Assembly: GCF_027942865.1 (NCBI RefSeq)
Contig: NC_134509.1
Span: 36,072,197 to 36,136,196 of the forward strand
Source: Odontesthes bonariensis
Lineage: Eukaryota > Chordata > Actinopteri > Atheriniformes > Atherinopsidae
Length of the DNA: 64,000 bases
Direction: 5' to 3'
Below, one piece after another: positions 25,430 through 60,432 of this stretch. The notes beneath the pieces are model-generated. The model searched no databases and was not told the DNA's origin. It worked only from the letters and a program-made list of their open reading frames with translations. The first letter of the stretch is position 1. Every line of letters starts with the position of its first letter. Both the position numbers and the translations under genes were made by a program.

Positions 25430-25561
25430 ACGCCTCAACGGATGGTACCTCTCCCTGCAGCCCTACAACTTTACAGTGCAGTACCGGGCAGGGAAGGCCA
25501 ACCTGGGTCTCAAGAGTCCATGAGGATTGAGTAATGGACTCTTTGTAGAGGGGAGAAGGAA
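25430..25561 (+). pseudogene. Ty3/gypsy pol (RNase H end) remnant with polypurine tract
   Basis: 25440-25520 reads RWYLSLQPYNFTVQYRAGKA, the gypsy RNase H signature just before the chromodomain/integrase region, then stops. The purine run agaggggagaaggaa (25547-25561) directly precedes TGTAACG, as a polypurine tract precedes a 3' LTR. Confidence 0.7.
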
Positions 25562-25807
25562 TGTAACGACGCGCTCGCCGTTACCTCCGTATTCAATTGC
25601 GGATTGAAATGAACTATAACAAAACAAAGGCGAAACTTACCTCAACCAGCTATTCTGTCCTCCCGGGGTGTCACACCAAAAGAGGTCCCCGGGGACATGA
25701 CCCCTTAAATATGGTTCCGGAGGACAGTAGTAAGTAGGACTGGGGGAGTAGGGGAGTGTGTAAATGTTTAAAGATGTTTATTCATGTATATGTGTTTTGG
25801 GTGTTAA

Positions 25808-26315
25808 AGGTGGGGTAGGGGATCTTTTTCTGGAACATTTTTTTACATATTGCTTGAAATACTCTTCACACCCCCATTGCAACCAATTAATTAAAAGTTT
25901 TGACACAAATATGAAAAGTTTTAGTGGCCTCTAGGAAAAACAGTATACTGATGCCGTCTATCAAACGACAATCTGCTCCTCCCTCCCGCTCCTTCCCCCT
26001 GTGCGCGTACCCTGCTCCGTGAACGTATTACGCGTCCAGAAGCTTGGCAGGAAGCTAAACTAGAGCCAGCTTGGCTAGCACCTAGCATTGTTAAACGTAT
26101 AGTTAGCATATACTAAATACTAAATACTAAATACGGCAACGATCGATGTTTGCTGTCAGAACAGCGCTCGTGCACCTTCGTGCTCGTGCGCGTTCATGTA
26201 CTCTAGAGGCGTGCCATCGGGGGGGAAAGTGAAGAAAAGGGTTGGGACTTTTTACCTGCGTATTTTCAAAATGCAGCTTCGCTGGACTCAAAATCCAGGA
26301 TCTCCTACCCTACCT
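25808..26315. mobile_element. TTAA-flanked miniature element, copy 2, nested in the LTR
   Basis: TTAA at 25804-25807 and 26316-26319. Ends AGGTGGGGTAGGGGATCT and GGATCTCCTACCCTACCT. It matches the 3335-3884 element in inverted orientation along its length. Confidence 0.85.
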
Positions 26316-26575
26316 TTAAGTAATGGTTCAGGGCAGTGATTCCCAAACTTTTTGTGCCCAAGGACAAGTAAAAATCTCAAGGCACACATATTGTGCAAAA
26401 TATCCCCCTATAACACGTGTTATCACTCCTATCATGTAAAAAATCTGTAAATGTGCATAACCATTTACTAATGCCAAATAAAATGTGACAAAGACAACTA
26501 TATTACTCATGAAATATTTATTAATGAAATATTTCAAAAATGAATATGAAACTTTATCAAATTAGGCTTCATTAA

Positions 26576-26936
26576 AGGTGGGGTCTGAGATCTTGGAAAA
26601 ACGGTTCCTGCAAGCTATATTTTTGAAAATCCACAACCTTGCCTCTCCCTTCAGCCCACCCCTCGAAACCACGCCTTCAAAACACATGAACTAGTCACGA
26701 GTTTGTGAACGCAGGGGGGAGGGGGGCTGACGGTTGATTGGCGTGTCAGAATCCAATAGAAGTAACTCTCATTACTTCTATTGGTCAGACATTTCCTCTT
26801 GCTACACCCTCTACAATGGACTAAAAGATTTAGTTTTTTTTCCAAACATTCTATTTTAGTGGGTGCAATGGGGTCGTGTGGAGGTTTTCAGACAATATGA
26901 TAAAAAATGCTCCAGAAAACATCACAAACCCCACCT
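26576..26936. mobile_element. TTAA-flanked miniature element nested in the hAT
   Basis: TTAA at 26572-26575 and 26937-26940. Ends AGGTGGGGTCTGAGATCTTG and ...ACAAACCCCACCT. It shares the AGGTGGGGT start and a similar internal layout with copies 1 and 2, so it is a related subfamily. Confidence 0.8.
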
Positions 26937-27184
26937 TTAAAGTAGCAACACATTCATTTAAACCAGACAGGTCACAAAATTAAAATGAGGCAAAGGAAAC
27001 TCAGCAGAAATTCTGCACAGAGAACTGTCAATGCAAGGAAGCTGCATTGTCCACGGTCCTAAACTACAAATTATAAATGCAACATTTCAGCAATCAGCAT
27101 TGAAACATGTGCTATTGTAAATATTTTGCCTACTTACAAATTAGTGAGATACATGTGCCTGTCGGGGCACGCAGATTTCTTTAA

Positions 27185-27839
27185 AGGATAAGACCGGTTT
27201 TTTGACATTGGGCCCTTGATTTCACATTATAACATGATGTTCTACTCACCCCTGCTTGTTGTTGAACATTTGGAGCTGTTCCGAAGATATTTGAGAGGCG
27301 TCTGGCTGCTCTCTTGAGATATTTGGCCATGAAACGGTTTCCTATGGGCAAGCTTAAACAGGCACAAACTATGCTGTTTATAATTTATTAATTACTCTAC
27401 ACCAGCACTGATAACGCGGAGGTGCGTCGCTTACTAAAAAAAATCCGGGTTACTAATTTTGAATTTTAGCCGAATGAATAAATAGGCAGCAGGTCTGTGG
27501 GCTGTCTGTGGCAGTAGCACGACGAGGACGTCAGTAACACCCACTTTACGACAAAAAAATCAAAATGACAATAACCCGGATTTTTTTAAGTAAGCGACGC
27601 ACCTCCACGTTATCAGTGCTAGTGTAGAGTAATTAATAAATTATAAACAGCATAGTTTGTGCCTGTATAAGCTTGCCCATAGGAAACCGTTTCATGGCCG
27701 AATATCTCAAGAGAGCAGCCAGACGCCTCGCGAATATCTTCGGAACAGCTCCAAATGTTCAACAACAAGCAGGGGTGAGTAGAACATCATGTTATAATGT
27801 GAAATCAAGTGCCCAATGTCAAAAAACCGGTCTTATCCT
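27185..27839. mobile_element. Foldback element with two 268-bp inverted arms, TTAA flanks
   Basis: TTAA at 27181-27184 and 27840-27843. Arms 27185-27452 and 27572-27839 are inverted copies with few differences (ends AGGATAAGACCGGTTTTTTG). A 119-bp spacer separates them. There is no coding content. It could form a near-700-base hairpin if transcribed or extruded. Confidence 0.9.
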
Positions 27840-28913
27840 TTAATCCTCGGTGGCACTGAGCTGAGGGCCACTCACAAGTCCTGTTCAACCGAGAGCCGTG
27901 ACTTCCTGTTGTTCTTCATGTGAACCAGAGTAGAGAACGCCAACTCACACAGGTAGATAGTGGGGAAAGGAAGAAGTTGCTCAATCGCGTGGTGGGAGAT
28001 GCTTGGGTACTATGATGCAGAAGCATTAGCTGACAGCTAATGCAATTAAGTTAGCATTAGCTAACTTCTCCCAACAAGACGCACTCGGGCTGAGGATTGT
28101 TGACACCCCCGGTGCTACTGAAGCCATAAGACGGGTAACTTTCATGATACTGTCAGCTGACAGTTTTTTTCTCTTTTGTTTCGGTGGTGGGTTGTCGGCA
28201 GTCTCTGCACTGGTGGTTGGTGGTTTGCTCCGCACAAGAAAGCGCTCCATTTTCCCTCTTTCTCTGTTTTAATGTTGTCCTTCAGCCTTTGATGTGTCAC
28301 AGTCTCATAATTCCCACCTGCGCAACTGCGTTAACAGTGAAATATGGGGTTCTCTGGGGATTTTTTTTTTTTTTTAAATGATTGTTTTTAGGTATAGAGT
28401 TTGCCTCTGTATTATGAAATTAGTGCATACAAAGTACTGATATAGTAAATTAAAAATAATTATTTTTGTGTAGTTGTATATTGCAATAATAACGTATAAT
28501 TGTCTCAAAATCCCACGGCACACCAGTGTGCACAGTTTGGGAACCACTGGTTTAGGGGTTTGTAAATAGGTGATTATATTGTGTATATATTGCAATAATG
28601 GATGTTGTACATATTTATGATTTATTGATAATTATGTAAATATTTTAACCTACCTGTTAATGGTTTGGTCTTATTGGTCATTTGACTAAGGGTAGGGTTT
28701 TAAAAGGGAGGCAAAATGGTTTGTTGGGGCAGTGTTGGAGATTTGGATTGAGACTGGAGAGTATTGTTATTATTGTAAAGAGTTTGGATTTTGGATTTTG
28801 GACATTCTTTTGTGTAATATAAATCATTGAGCAATTTGCAGTTACTTTGATGCTCAAGTCTCAAACGTGTCGTACTGCAGTACAAGTGGTGTAATTCCGC
28901 TACCAGCCACTAC

Positions 28914-29236
28914 ACGCCGCCAAATGCACAGCTTCCAGATGCTCTCCTAAAAAAGAACACTTTTCAGAAAATCGTCTACCATTTGTGACACGGGTGGGCG
29001 CGGTTTGAAAGGAGTGATGCATCATGGGAGAATGTGTTCTTTTTGTCAATTTGGTTAGGTTCAAAAGACTGTCTTCGTATGTCAAGATGACTACAAGTCC
29101 CATGCTAAGTGGTGGGAGTTATTTCACCGCCCGACTTTACAATACACAGATAGAGGTGACCCTTTCGTCTGATCTAGTCCGTCTCTGAGCAGGGAGAACA
29201 GCCGCTGGACGAATCTATCTTCAACCGCTAGCAAAT
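28914..29236 (+). promoter_or_regulatory. mdh1: mdh1 proximal promoter and 5' untranslated exon
   Basis: This stretch lies between the end of a decayed LTR and the mdh1 ATG. It holds ACTACAAGTCCCATGC at 29090-29105, a good partial match to the ZNF143/Staf site found in many housekeeping promoters. There is no clear TATA box. The last 80 bp (from about 29160) read as a 5' untranslated exon ending gctagcaaatATG/gtaaaa. The transcription start cannot be fixed from sequence alone. Confidence 0.5.
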
Positions 29237-39154
<9,918 letters not shown>

Positions 39155-39220
39155 CTGTCAGCATCTGCTGGCCAACAGCAGCTTTTAGATCCTCCAAAGG
39201 CTCGCTGCTCTCGTCTCTGA
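39155..39220 (+). other. mdh1: mdh1 stop-codon readthrough extension with peroxisomal signal
   Basis: The annotated mdh1 stop is TGA followed by CTG. In the same frame there are 21 further sense codons before the next TGA at 39218-39220. The extension starts LSASAG and ends RCSRL. Ser-Arg-Leu is a canonical type 1 peroxisomal targeting signal. In mammals a UGA-CUA stop context in MDH1 allows readthrough that yields a peroxisomal isoform. Here the context is the close variant UGA-CUG. Use of this extension in this species is inferred. Confidence 0.7.
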
Positions 39221-40203
39221 AGACAATGACCACCACGATTATAACCATCCAAGCTGGTGTCTGTGTGTCACCCCTGTGTCTGTGTGTGTGAGCGTGAGTG
39301 CACACCAGTGTGTTTCATCACGCCACCTCTTCAGGTTTACTAAAACCTGTTCTAATCTCTACCACCTGGCCTCCTTTGTCTGTAAGACACCAAGAGAATA
39401 TCTCTGTTGGTAGATAACACAACTAGCTTTGAGGAAACTGTAACAAAAAATGACCTTCAGTAAAACAATAAGGAAACTGATGACCAACTCAAGCCTCTTT
39501 CATGTGTCTTTGGCGTCTCTTTATCGTTTTTTCCTTTACAAGTTGAGCTATGTGATCACACCCAACTGCAACACCACCCGATCATCGCCAATGTACAGTC
39601 TAAAATTCATATTCCTTTGGTGCTGCAATTATACACCAGACTCACTTTCAGCTGTAGAAATATTCATATATATATATATTTCTTTTTGTGCTTTATTATT
39701 TTGCTCCTCAGTAACTTGCAGTAAATAATTGCAACCACACGGGGGCAGCTTCAGTCCAAATTTGGCAGGGAAGTTATAAAAAAGGTGAAGTGTGAGATTC
39801 TATTCAGTTTTTTTTATTCATTTCAACCTTTAAAAATAACCAAGCAATGTCTACCTTAGAAGTGATGTTTATCTCTTCCTAATCATGACATAATTAATAT
39901 TTATTAAATCCTTTTATGTAACTAAAGTTGAAACACGTTTAAAAGGTTAACCTCTTAGTTGAGTTCAAAATTGAAATTGCACCAATACTGAAAACTAACT
40001 GCACAAACAGCAGACTTTGTAACGATGTGAATGAGAATATAGTCAAGAGTGAAACGTGAGCTAAATGTAGTGAAAGAAACCTAAACGTCGGTTTAAAATA
40101 TTTAATCTATTCCAGGTTTGATTTGTTTTGCTAATGAATTAGCAACTAAGGCTACAACATGTAAGGAAAAAGTAGATGATACAAAAAGATGATAGTAAAA
40201 AAC
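39221..40203. other. mdh1 3' untranslated region and intergenic DNA
   Basis: The mdh1 3' untranslated region starts here. No clean AATAAA is evident before 39.7 kb (candidates acaataagg near 39464 and gtaaataatt near 39722). Otherwise nothing is seen. Confidence 0.4.
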
Positions 40204-40206
40204 ATT

Positions 40207-41896
40207 GGCCCTCATTTATCAAGCCGTCGTAGAAAGCATCGTAGATATGAGCGGAGAACTCGTCGTACGCAGAGGCTCAAGTGAGATTTACAGAACATGC
40301 GTACCACACCAATCCCATCGTAAAACCGAGCGGCTGTTGATAAATCTGGTGGCTGAAATCCATCGTAATGATCCTAACCACGCCTTCTACAAAAGGGGGT
40401 TAAGAGGCCGCACCTCTAGAATTTGCCACATGGATAGACGAAAGGCGGCAGAGAAACGCTGTCAACGCTGTTGACAGCTGGGACGGCTGTCAACAGCGTT
40501 GGTGATGTAAATCGCAGACCGGACGAGGTATGTATTTTCCCCTACTGTGATGGTCAATAAAATGTGATAAACTCCAGATTAAATTAAATCTAAAATTGAG
40601 CGATGTTTTACTTTTTCTCCAGTAAGATCAGGAAGAAGTGGTCCGATATGAAATTGGCCAAAAAAGAAGGTCGCAGCTGTCCGACGCAGCATGTCACAAA
40701 GGGGGGGGGAATCCAGGTTTGGATTTGAGTGCCTTGGAGGAGAGGGTGGCTGGCGTGATCGGAGCTACGTCCTCATCAGGCGTGCCAGGGAAACTTGACA
40801 CTGATGCGCCCATGCTAGAGCTCGAGAATGGTAAGAATGACTCCCAAGAGGTTTAAATAAAACAGTTGCTTTAATTTTCAACACAAATGAGGTTCCTAAT
40901 CAAACTAATATTTTTCATTCACAGATGAATCCGAAGTGGCATCCGGGCAACCTGACCCGCGCAACGAATACGCGGCCCGTCAACATCCGAAGCCTCTGCC
41001 TCTGCCTCTGCCCCCCGGTCTGCAGCGTCACACCGGCCAGCCGTGTTAACCACAGAGGTCCTAGAAAGACAAACAGAGATCGTGAAGTGGATGATGGCTT
41101 TAACACACACCATGCAATCTATCGACAGTACATTTAAAGACATAAATGAAACACTGAAGTCACAGAATAAATGCTGAAAGAAATCGTTGTTCTCCTTTCT
41201 TTTTTCCTTGAATAACAGAATGCTTACCGAAAGTCAGAATCGCTGAATAAGTTCCTCTCTCCTCCTGAGCGCTCTTGGCTGTGCAGGCTGGTGGAAGGGA
41301 TCTCTGGGTACGGGGTCCTCTGGATGTACATCTGGAAATGGCACTCCATTTTTTTGGGCAATGTTATGGAGATCCCCGCATGCAATAATAATATTGCATA
41401 CCTTTTCGGGCGGATAGGGTTCCCCCCGCAGCCGAGAGACAGATCAAGCTTTAGGAGCCCTATACACCTCTCCACAGTGGCACGCGTGCGCGAATGCGCA
41501 GTGTTAAAGCGCCTCTCCTGTTCGGTGTGAGGTTGAATAATGAGCCATCACTCTTCCAATTACGGAGTTGTACTTGTTTAATTTATTTAATTTGCGTTTA
41601 TGTTTATATTTATGTTGAAGTCAAATAAAACATGGGCCTTCTTTAAAGTGATAAGTCTGTCATTTTAACCTATAGGGATTTGTTGCGACTCCTGAGCACG
41701 CACTAGTGACGCTGCTGTATTGCAGTCACCGCAATTCAAAATGGAAAAGTGCGTACACGGCCTCAGACCTGTCGTGGCGATTTCATCTTTCCTGTGTTCA
41801 CGATGGATTTGATAAATGCCAACCTTTGCGCAGAAAAGAACGTACACACGACCTACGCACGTTTTTCGTCTTACGCAAGTTTGATAAATGAGGGCC
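40207..41896. mobile_element. PIF/Harbinger transposon, decayed, before ugp2
   Basis: Inverted ends GGCCCTCATTTATCAA (40207-40222) and its exact complement (41881-41896), with 3-bp ATT at 40204-40206 and 41897-41899. The plus strand near 40630-40710 has a Myb/SANT-like fragment (RKKWSDMKLAKKEGRSCP). The minus strand near 41530-41220 has the HARBI1 nuclease C-terminus (FNTAHSRTRATVERCIGLLK), then, in a shifted frame, CNIIIACGDLHNIAQKNGVP. The two-gene convergent layout fits Harbinger. It is shortened and broken. Confidence 0.85.
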
Positions 41897-41899
41897 ATT

Positions 41900-42265
41900 G
41901 AGTGAGCTGAGTTCATTCATTACTGGAGAGTATTCAATGGTGGGCAGGACAAGAAGGCAACTCCATTTGATTGACGGCCATTCTCGACCAATAACCGCTT
42001 TCTCTACGCAGTTCCTGCCATTACGTCACTTACCCTACAAAGCCATTGGACTGAAAGCTGCAAGCAACAGGCTAGGCTGACCGAGGTCTTGACTCTGAGA
42101 ACTACGCGGTGACGTTAAAGCGAGTTTACGCCTTATAACTCGACCTTTTCGTGTTATTATTGAGCCCTCCGGGTGTAAAGGTTCTCTGCCCCGTCTGAGA
42201 GTTCCCGTGTTGTCCTCGGTGTATTTTTGAGGCTGGTCCGTTACTTTGACAGTTTTTTCAGGTGG
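41900..42265 (+). promoter_or_regulatory. ugp2: ugp2 promoter and untranslated first exon
   Basis: Unlike the A+T-rich DNA around it, this block is CpG-richer and carries CCAAT boxes in both orientations (gaccaataac near 41988, agccattgg near 42041). It ends in a splice donor, either tttcag/gtgggt at 42261 or the stronger ggtgg/gtaaga at 42265. The matching acceptor is ccttcaaacag at 44166-44176, giving a 30-base second exon (44177-44206) that opens with the ATG context gtaaaATG. The exon is inferred from signals and position. Confidence 0.55.
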
Positions 42266-44176
42266 GTAAGAGCTTCACGAGGCAAAGTTGTGGCTGGTTG
42301 TGCACGCAAGTTCGGTGAAAACTAAATGTCGTTTGCCGTTTTGGAGAAATGTAACTTAAATTCAAAAGCACGAAAACATTTCTGACCTGCTGGCATGAAT
42401 CTGCTTCAGCCCACTTCGTATAGGTGTTTGTGTGTTGCACAGAAAACATGACTTCCCACACATGAAAAAGGCAAGTAGGTTGTTTAGCACAACAAAGCAT
42501 TTAATAGTTCCCTATATGAGATTAGAATACCTTTTTAGACACGTTTAAAAAAACAAGGTAACCTAAATTATATAACGAATGAAATTGGGCAAACTATATT
42601 AAGAAATTAAGCAAAACTTAAAAATAACTTCATTTAAATTGACGTTTTTGTGATTGGAACTAGGGATTTATATAATCTCTGTACAGTCTTTACCCCACAG
42701 CCAGATTCACCTGACTTTAAACACCACCTCCAGCTCTTGCTAATTCTGTAAGTGTCGTGCTGAGGGCACATCTTGAGATCTCCTGTTCACATTTCTAAAC
42801 CAAAGTACATTTTAAATATATTGGGCTTAGTCTCCACACTTAAGCAGAATCTTCCAATTTTCCTTGTTTACCTAAATAAACATCAGTGTCCCATCAAGAA
42901 ATGCATTTTTATGTAAGCACCAAAATGCTGCCATCCTGAAATTAACCTGACCAAAATCTCTATTTTGAGATTGAAATAATGGAGGGAAACAAGTAATGTA
43001 GGACTTACAAAATACTTAATTAAAACTGCTGGTTTCTACATGTAACTCAGTTCTACATCTGCATCACTTCGTCCACAATGAAAATTTCTTTTAAACACAA
43101 CACAACATATATTTCAATATTAAAGCATGACGGGAGCTTCTACAATTAAGGTTGCAGTTGATTACTTTAATTATTCCTGAGGTAATCACTTTGAAGATCA
43201 AAAGATGCAGATCAATTCATTTCGGAAATGATCTGCTAATGGATTAAAGATCTATTTAAGATTTATTGTGTGTTCGCTCTGCTTTAAAAAATTTGCCACA
43301 AAGTGAAAACAACCAAATTTAGTCAGGCCTGATGAATCAGTCATTGTGTTTTTTCTAAATGAATCATTTAGTTGAAAATTTAAAGTTGGAAATCAGATTT
43401 ATTTCATGTCACATGTCCTATATCTTCCTTCGTCCAGCCTGCAGTTGAAAATTCCTGGTTAAACACTGGATAAAAAGATACTATCACCTCAAACCACCAG
43501 ATGTTTGTGTGATCAACAAATAGATAAGTCATTTTCCTTCACTTATGTGTAAATTGTTGCACACTATATTTGACAGTACTGACAAACACATACTGCAAAC
43601 CATACAAATATCAAATTATTACTTATTAAATACGCCTAAATGTTGTTATTGATAGCTTTACTGAAGTTAATTTGCCAAATTTTCTAGAAACACTGTAAAA
43701 GACTTCGTCAATTATAAGTTTTATATAAAAAAGGTTTTGATCAATAAACTTGATTATTTTTGTTTCAGTAGTAAGTGACCAGTGTTTCTTGTGGTGTTTT
43801 AAAAAAGCCAGTCTTGAAGTATAAACAGCTAAAAGCTATGTGAGTTGCAGGCTAGGCAGGACAGTGACAGTCCCACCCTATACATACTGTCACACGCACT
43901 CTAGTTGTGTGTGATTGGTAGGTTTCTGTGGGCTGGCACTGTTTGAGCTCAGGGTTGGAGTTGCGGATTCCTCGTCCTCCTCTGTGCTGAGGATGAGGAC
44001 GTGTGTTGTTCTGTGACAGAAGCTGACTGGGTTTTTCTTTGGGACCATTTTTCACTTTTTAATAAGTACATGCTCACTCTGAGCTTCCACGCCTGCCACC
44101 AAAAGCAGCCAGCTGCATCCCTTCTGCAAATCTTATCTTTCTTTTCTTTTTTAAACTTATCTTGTCCTTCAAACAG
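42266..44176 (+). other. ugp2: ugp2 intron between untranslated exon and start-codon exon
   Basis: A+T-rich with no repeat recognised. The pyrimidine-rich run tttcttttcttttttaaact and the acceptor close it. Confidence 0.4.
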
Positions 44177-44187
44177 ACAGTGGTAAA

Positions 44188-57612
<13,425 letters not shown>

Positions 57613-57831
57613 GGACCTTTGGGGAAAAAGGAAAACACATATAGCCATATGCACCTTGAAAAGCCTGATAATTGGGATTTCTGAATGACAGTGTTGTTAC
57701 TGTGCAATCAGTTTGTTTCAAACAGTAATTTAAATGTAAAGTCACTCGGCACACCAACAACTTATGAGGAAATTTGCTGTTACTGCAGACAATTACTGCA
57801 AAGTCTCCATACACTGGTTCTTTTTCTTATT

Positions 57832-57837
57832 AATAAA
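57832..57837 (+). terminator. ugp2: ugp2 polyadenylation signal
   Basis: A canonical AATAAA lies 220 bp after the ugp2 stop codon. A second candidate (caataaaag) lies near 57977. Confidence 0.6.
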
Positions 57838-57839
57838 AA

Positions 57840-60432
57840 ATGCATTTTGGGTCAACCATCCTGTGGTTTGTCAGTGAAGGAATAATTTATTAATATGCCC
57901 TAATGGTAAGTAGATCAAATTATCTTCATGGCTTATTTAATTTTTTCAAATGATTATGATGATTGTGTGTTTTGGCAATAAAAGAAACCCAAAAAACAAA
58001 TTATTTAACACAAAATAATCATTTATGCTCATATTTTAAAAACACTTCAGGACTTCACTCCGGTAAGGACGTCCAAAGTTGTCGTCCACGTCGTCAAAAT
58101 CTGATAAATATCCTGCTATGTTGCACAAAACTAGCAGTAGCTAGTTAGCCGACTATCACAGAGCACGGAGTAAATAAGCTGTGGTGCAGCGGCGCTCGTC
58201 GATGAAGTCATCTCAGTAGACACGTGTGTAGAAAGCCCCCATAAGCCCCCGATAGTCCCCAATAACAACGCCGCAGCTATGAACTAACAGTGCAATAGTA
58301 CGCGTTCTTTCCCATTATATGGATATACGAGGAGCTCGAGTGATCTAAATGGCGTCCGAAGGACGCCGACTTCCACGATGAATGTATTTTATGCCAGAAA
58401 TAAGGTACAGGTTTTATAATTAAAAAAAAAACTTCCCTTTAAAAGCAGCACTAAGTGTTAAACAACATGTTAGACAAAAGTTTCAGGATGTGCAGTCCAG
58501 GTTTTTTTTTAGGTCAAACCAGAAAAAAAAATTGAGCTGGACATTTATCACCTGAACGGCTGGTGAGATTCACTGTACAGTACACTGATCAAACCGTCAT
58601 AGTTGCCCGGAAGCTAAAAATGTTCACCAGACTGACGAGGCGTTTTATCATCCTGTTTTATTCACAGCAGGTTTGTAGGATTCAACATCTTTTGGACACT
58701 CATCCATGCTGCCCAACGCATTCGTTCACACATGTACACAGACACACACACAGTGGTATGGTAGGCACACTGTAGTGGAGAACTCGAATGTTGTCATCTC
58801 TGACAGCAGATCAAAAGTAGGCACTTCTGAAGCAGACAGTGATGAGACTTAATGCTTTCTGTTCTCAGCTGGAGTCTCATACAGGAGACAGCTGCTGTCA
58901 CATGTTCAACTGACTTTTAACTGTCCGATCACCCCTACTGCTCTGTATTAGAGATGGACAATACAGTCATTAACTTGCCCAAAGTTTCATGGCATTATCT
59001 CAGTGATCAAATATTTTTTTTCATGGTAACAGAACATCTTGACAAAGGCAAGCAGCCCTTTTCCTCTTAAACTTTGATTGCACACAAGAAAAGCTGGGTG
59101 TTATGAGGAAATCCAGTAATCTTAGGTCTTTGGGAATCGAATGCTTCACACAGTGGCAGATGTTTCCTTTTGTTTTGTCAAAACTCAGAGCTAACATTTG
59201 ATTTTAGAAGAAAACAGAACATCGAAACTGCATTCTGGTGCCCCAATGAGTTGATACTTAATACTTAATTCCCCAAGACTGGGCTGATGCCTGAAATATT
59301 ATGATTCGTTAGATTATAACTGCAGGGGAACTAATATAAGCAGCACAGGAAAAGAGTTGCTTTCGGGCTAAAACTGCTCTATTGGGACACTGACTGCAAT
59401 GAACAAGAAACAGGGGATTTTAACAAAGTGAAAAAACCATTTCATCATCTGCCGGAGATAAACAGGGTACAAACAGCTCAGAGCATGTTTCTGAATTGGT
59501 TTTCACTTGCCTCTTATCATCATGCAGTGAAACAAGACTGCTTACACGTGGGAATTATGGGAAACAGGGATTTTTGATTCTCAACGCGATGATGCCCTAC
59601 AGTTGTACAGTTGGAACTACACCCAACTTCAACATATGAAAAATAAAAGTGAAGCAGGTTTTCTGCTCGATTTCCTTCTCAGAAGAAAACAACAGTTAAT
59701 ACAACTACAGCAGAAGGTAGTGTAGTAGACAGCTGCTTCTCATGCCCCACAGTCAGCTGTCAAACTCCCCACACTCTTTAGCAGGAACAAAATTAGCTTC
59801 AAAATATAATATTTCCCCTTCACTTGTTGATCCTCACAACAACTCCGCCTGAATATCGGTCAGCTAGACATGATGCATGATTGATTAAACAGCAGAAATC
59901 CCAAAATAGAAGCCAGTTCACTTTGGTAAAAAGAGGATGTGGTGCCTTCACAGTCTGGATTTTGATTTAAAGAAAGAGGATTCCTTCAACACAACAAATC
60001 CAGAAAAAATGCTTGTTTTAAATATAAAAAGGTAAGAAAATCCCTTCAAAACATTTTGCTAGAAGAAAAGTCCACCACAGTATAGAATGTTTGCAAGAAG
60101 ACAGAAAAATAAATTACCCCACTTTTTCCTCATTATCCACACCTTACTCCCACTAAAACTGTCCAATAATTTACTAGTATTTCTGTTGAATTGCACACAG
60201 TGAGATGAGGTGGCAGCAAGTTTAAGGAGGCTTTTAAGGAGGCTTTGTGTGTCTCTTAAGTCTTTGAAACTGCCGAAGTTCCAGCATGCTGCTGCTCTTC
60301 TCCCAGTTTTTTGTTTTTGGTCCCTGCAGTCCTCCTCTGTCCTCAGCCAGCCACTGTCAGCCCCCGAGTTCAGCCCCCCCATCACAAGGGTGAGTCAGTC
60401 GGTCAATCTGGACGTTCAGACTTTTTCGTCCA
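57840..60432. other. Convergent intergenic region and vps54 3' untranslated region
   Basis: 58030-58440 is CpG-richer than its surroundings (cgtccacgtcgtc, gcggcgctcgtcg) and may be an unrecognised repeat. The rest is A+T-rich and probably includes the vps54 3' untranslated region on the minus strand. Confidence 0.4.
58657..58662 (-). terminator. vps54: Candidate vps54 polyadenylation signal
   Basis: AATAAA on the minus strand (tttatt on plus) 1.77 kb after the vps54 stop codon. Another minus-strand AATAAA lies near 57886. Neither is confirmed by other signals. Confidence 0.25.

Larger units (their letters stand above)
26344..28549 (-). mobile_element. hAT transposon, internally deleted, with nested TTAA elements
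   Basis: Inverted ends CAGTGATTCCCAAACTTTTT (26344) and its partner ending ggGAACCACTG (28549). Flanks GTTCAGGG (26336-26343) and GTTTAGGG (28550-28557) form an 8-bp duplication with one change. On the minus strand the transposase N-terminus (MERFLVRSKPPTTSAETA, from 28250) and C-terminal dimerisation region (YLCELAFSTLVHMKNNRKSR, about 27980-27850) survive, while the catalytic middle is deleted. Two TTAA-flanked elements sit inside at 26576-26936 and 27185-27839. Confidence 0.85.
25562..28913 (+). mobile_element. Gypsy 3' LTR, split by nested transposons
   Basis: LTR sequence starts TGTAACGACGCGCTCG at 25562 and appears to end ...ccagccactaca at 28913. Removing the nested elements (25804-26315 and 26344-28557) leaves about 620 bp, a plausible LTR length. 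The right border is inferred from TG...CA ends only. It finishes about 320 bp before the mdh1 ATG. Confidence 0.55.

Noticed and set aside
28900-29103. Minus-strand open frame in the mdh1 promoter, considered as a head-to-head WDPCP first exon
   Set aside because: The translation does not resemble WDPCP and there is no clear donor.
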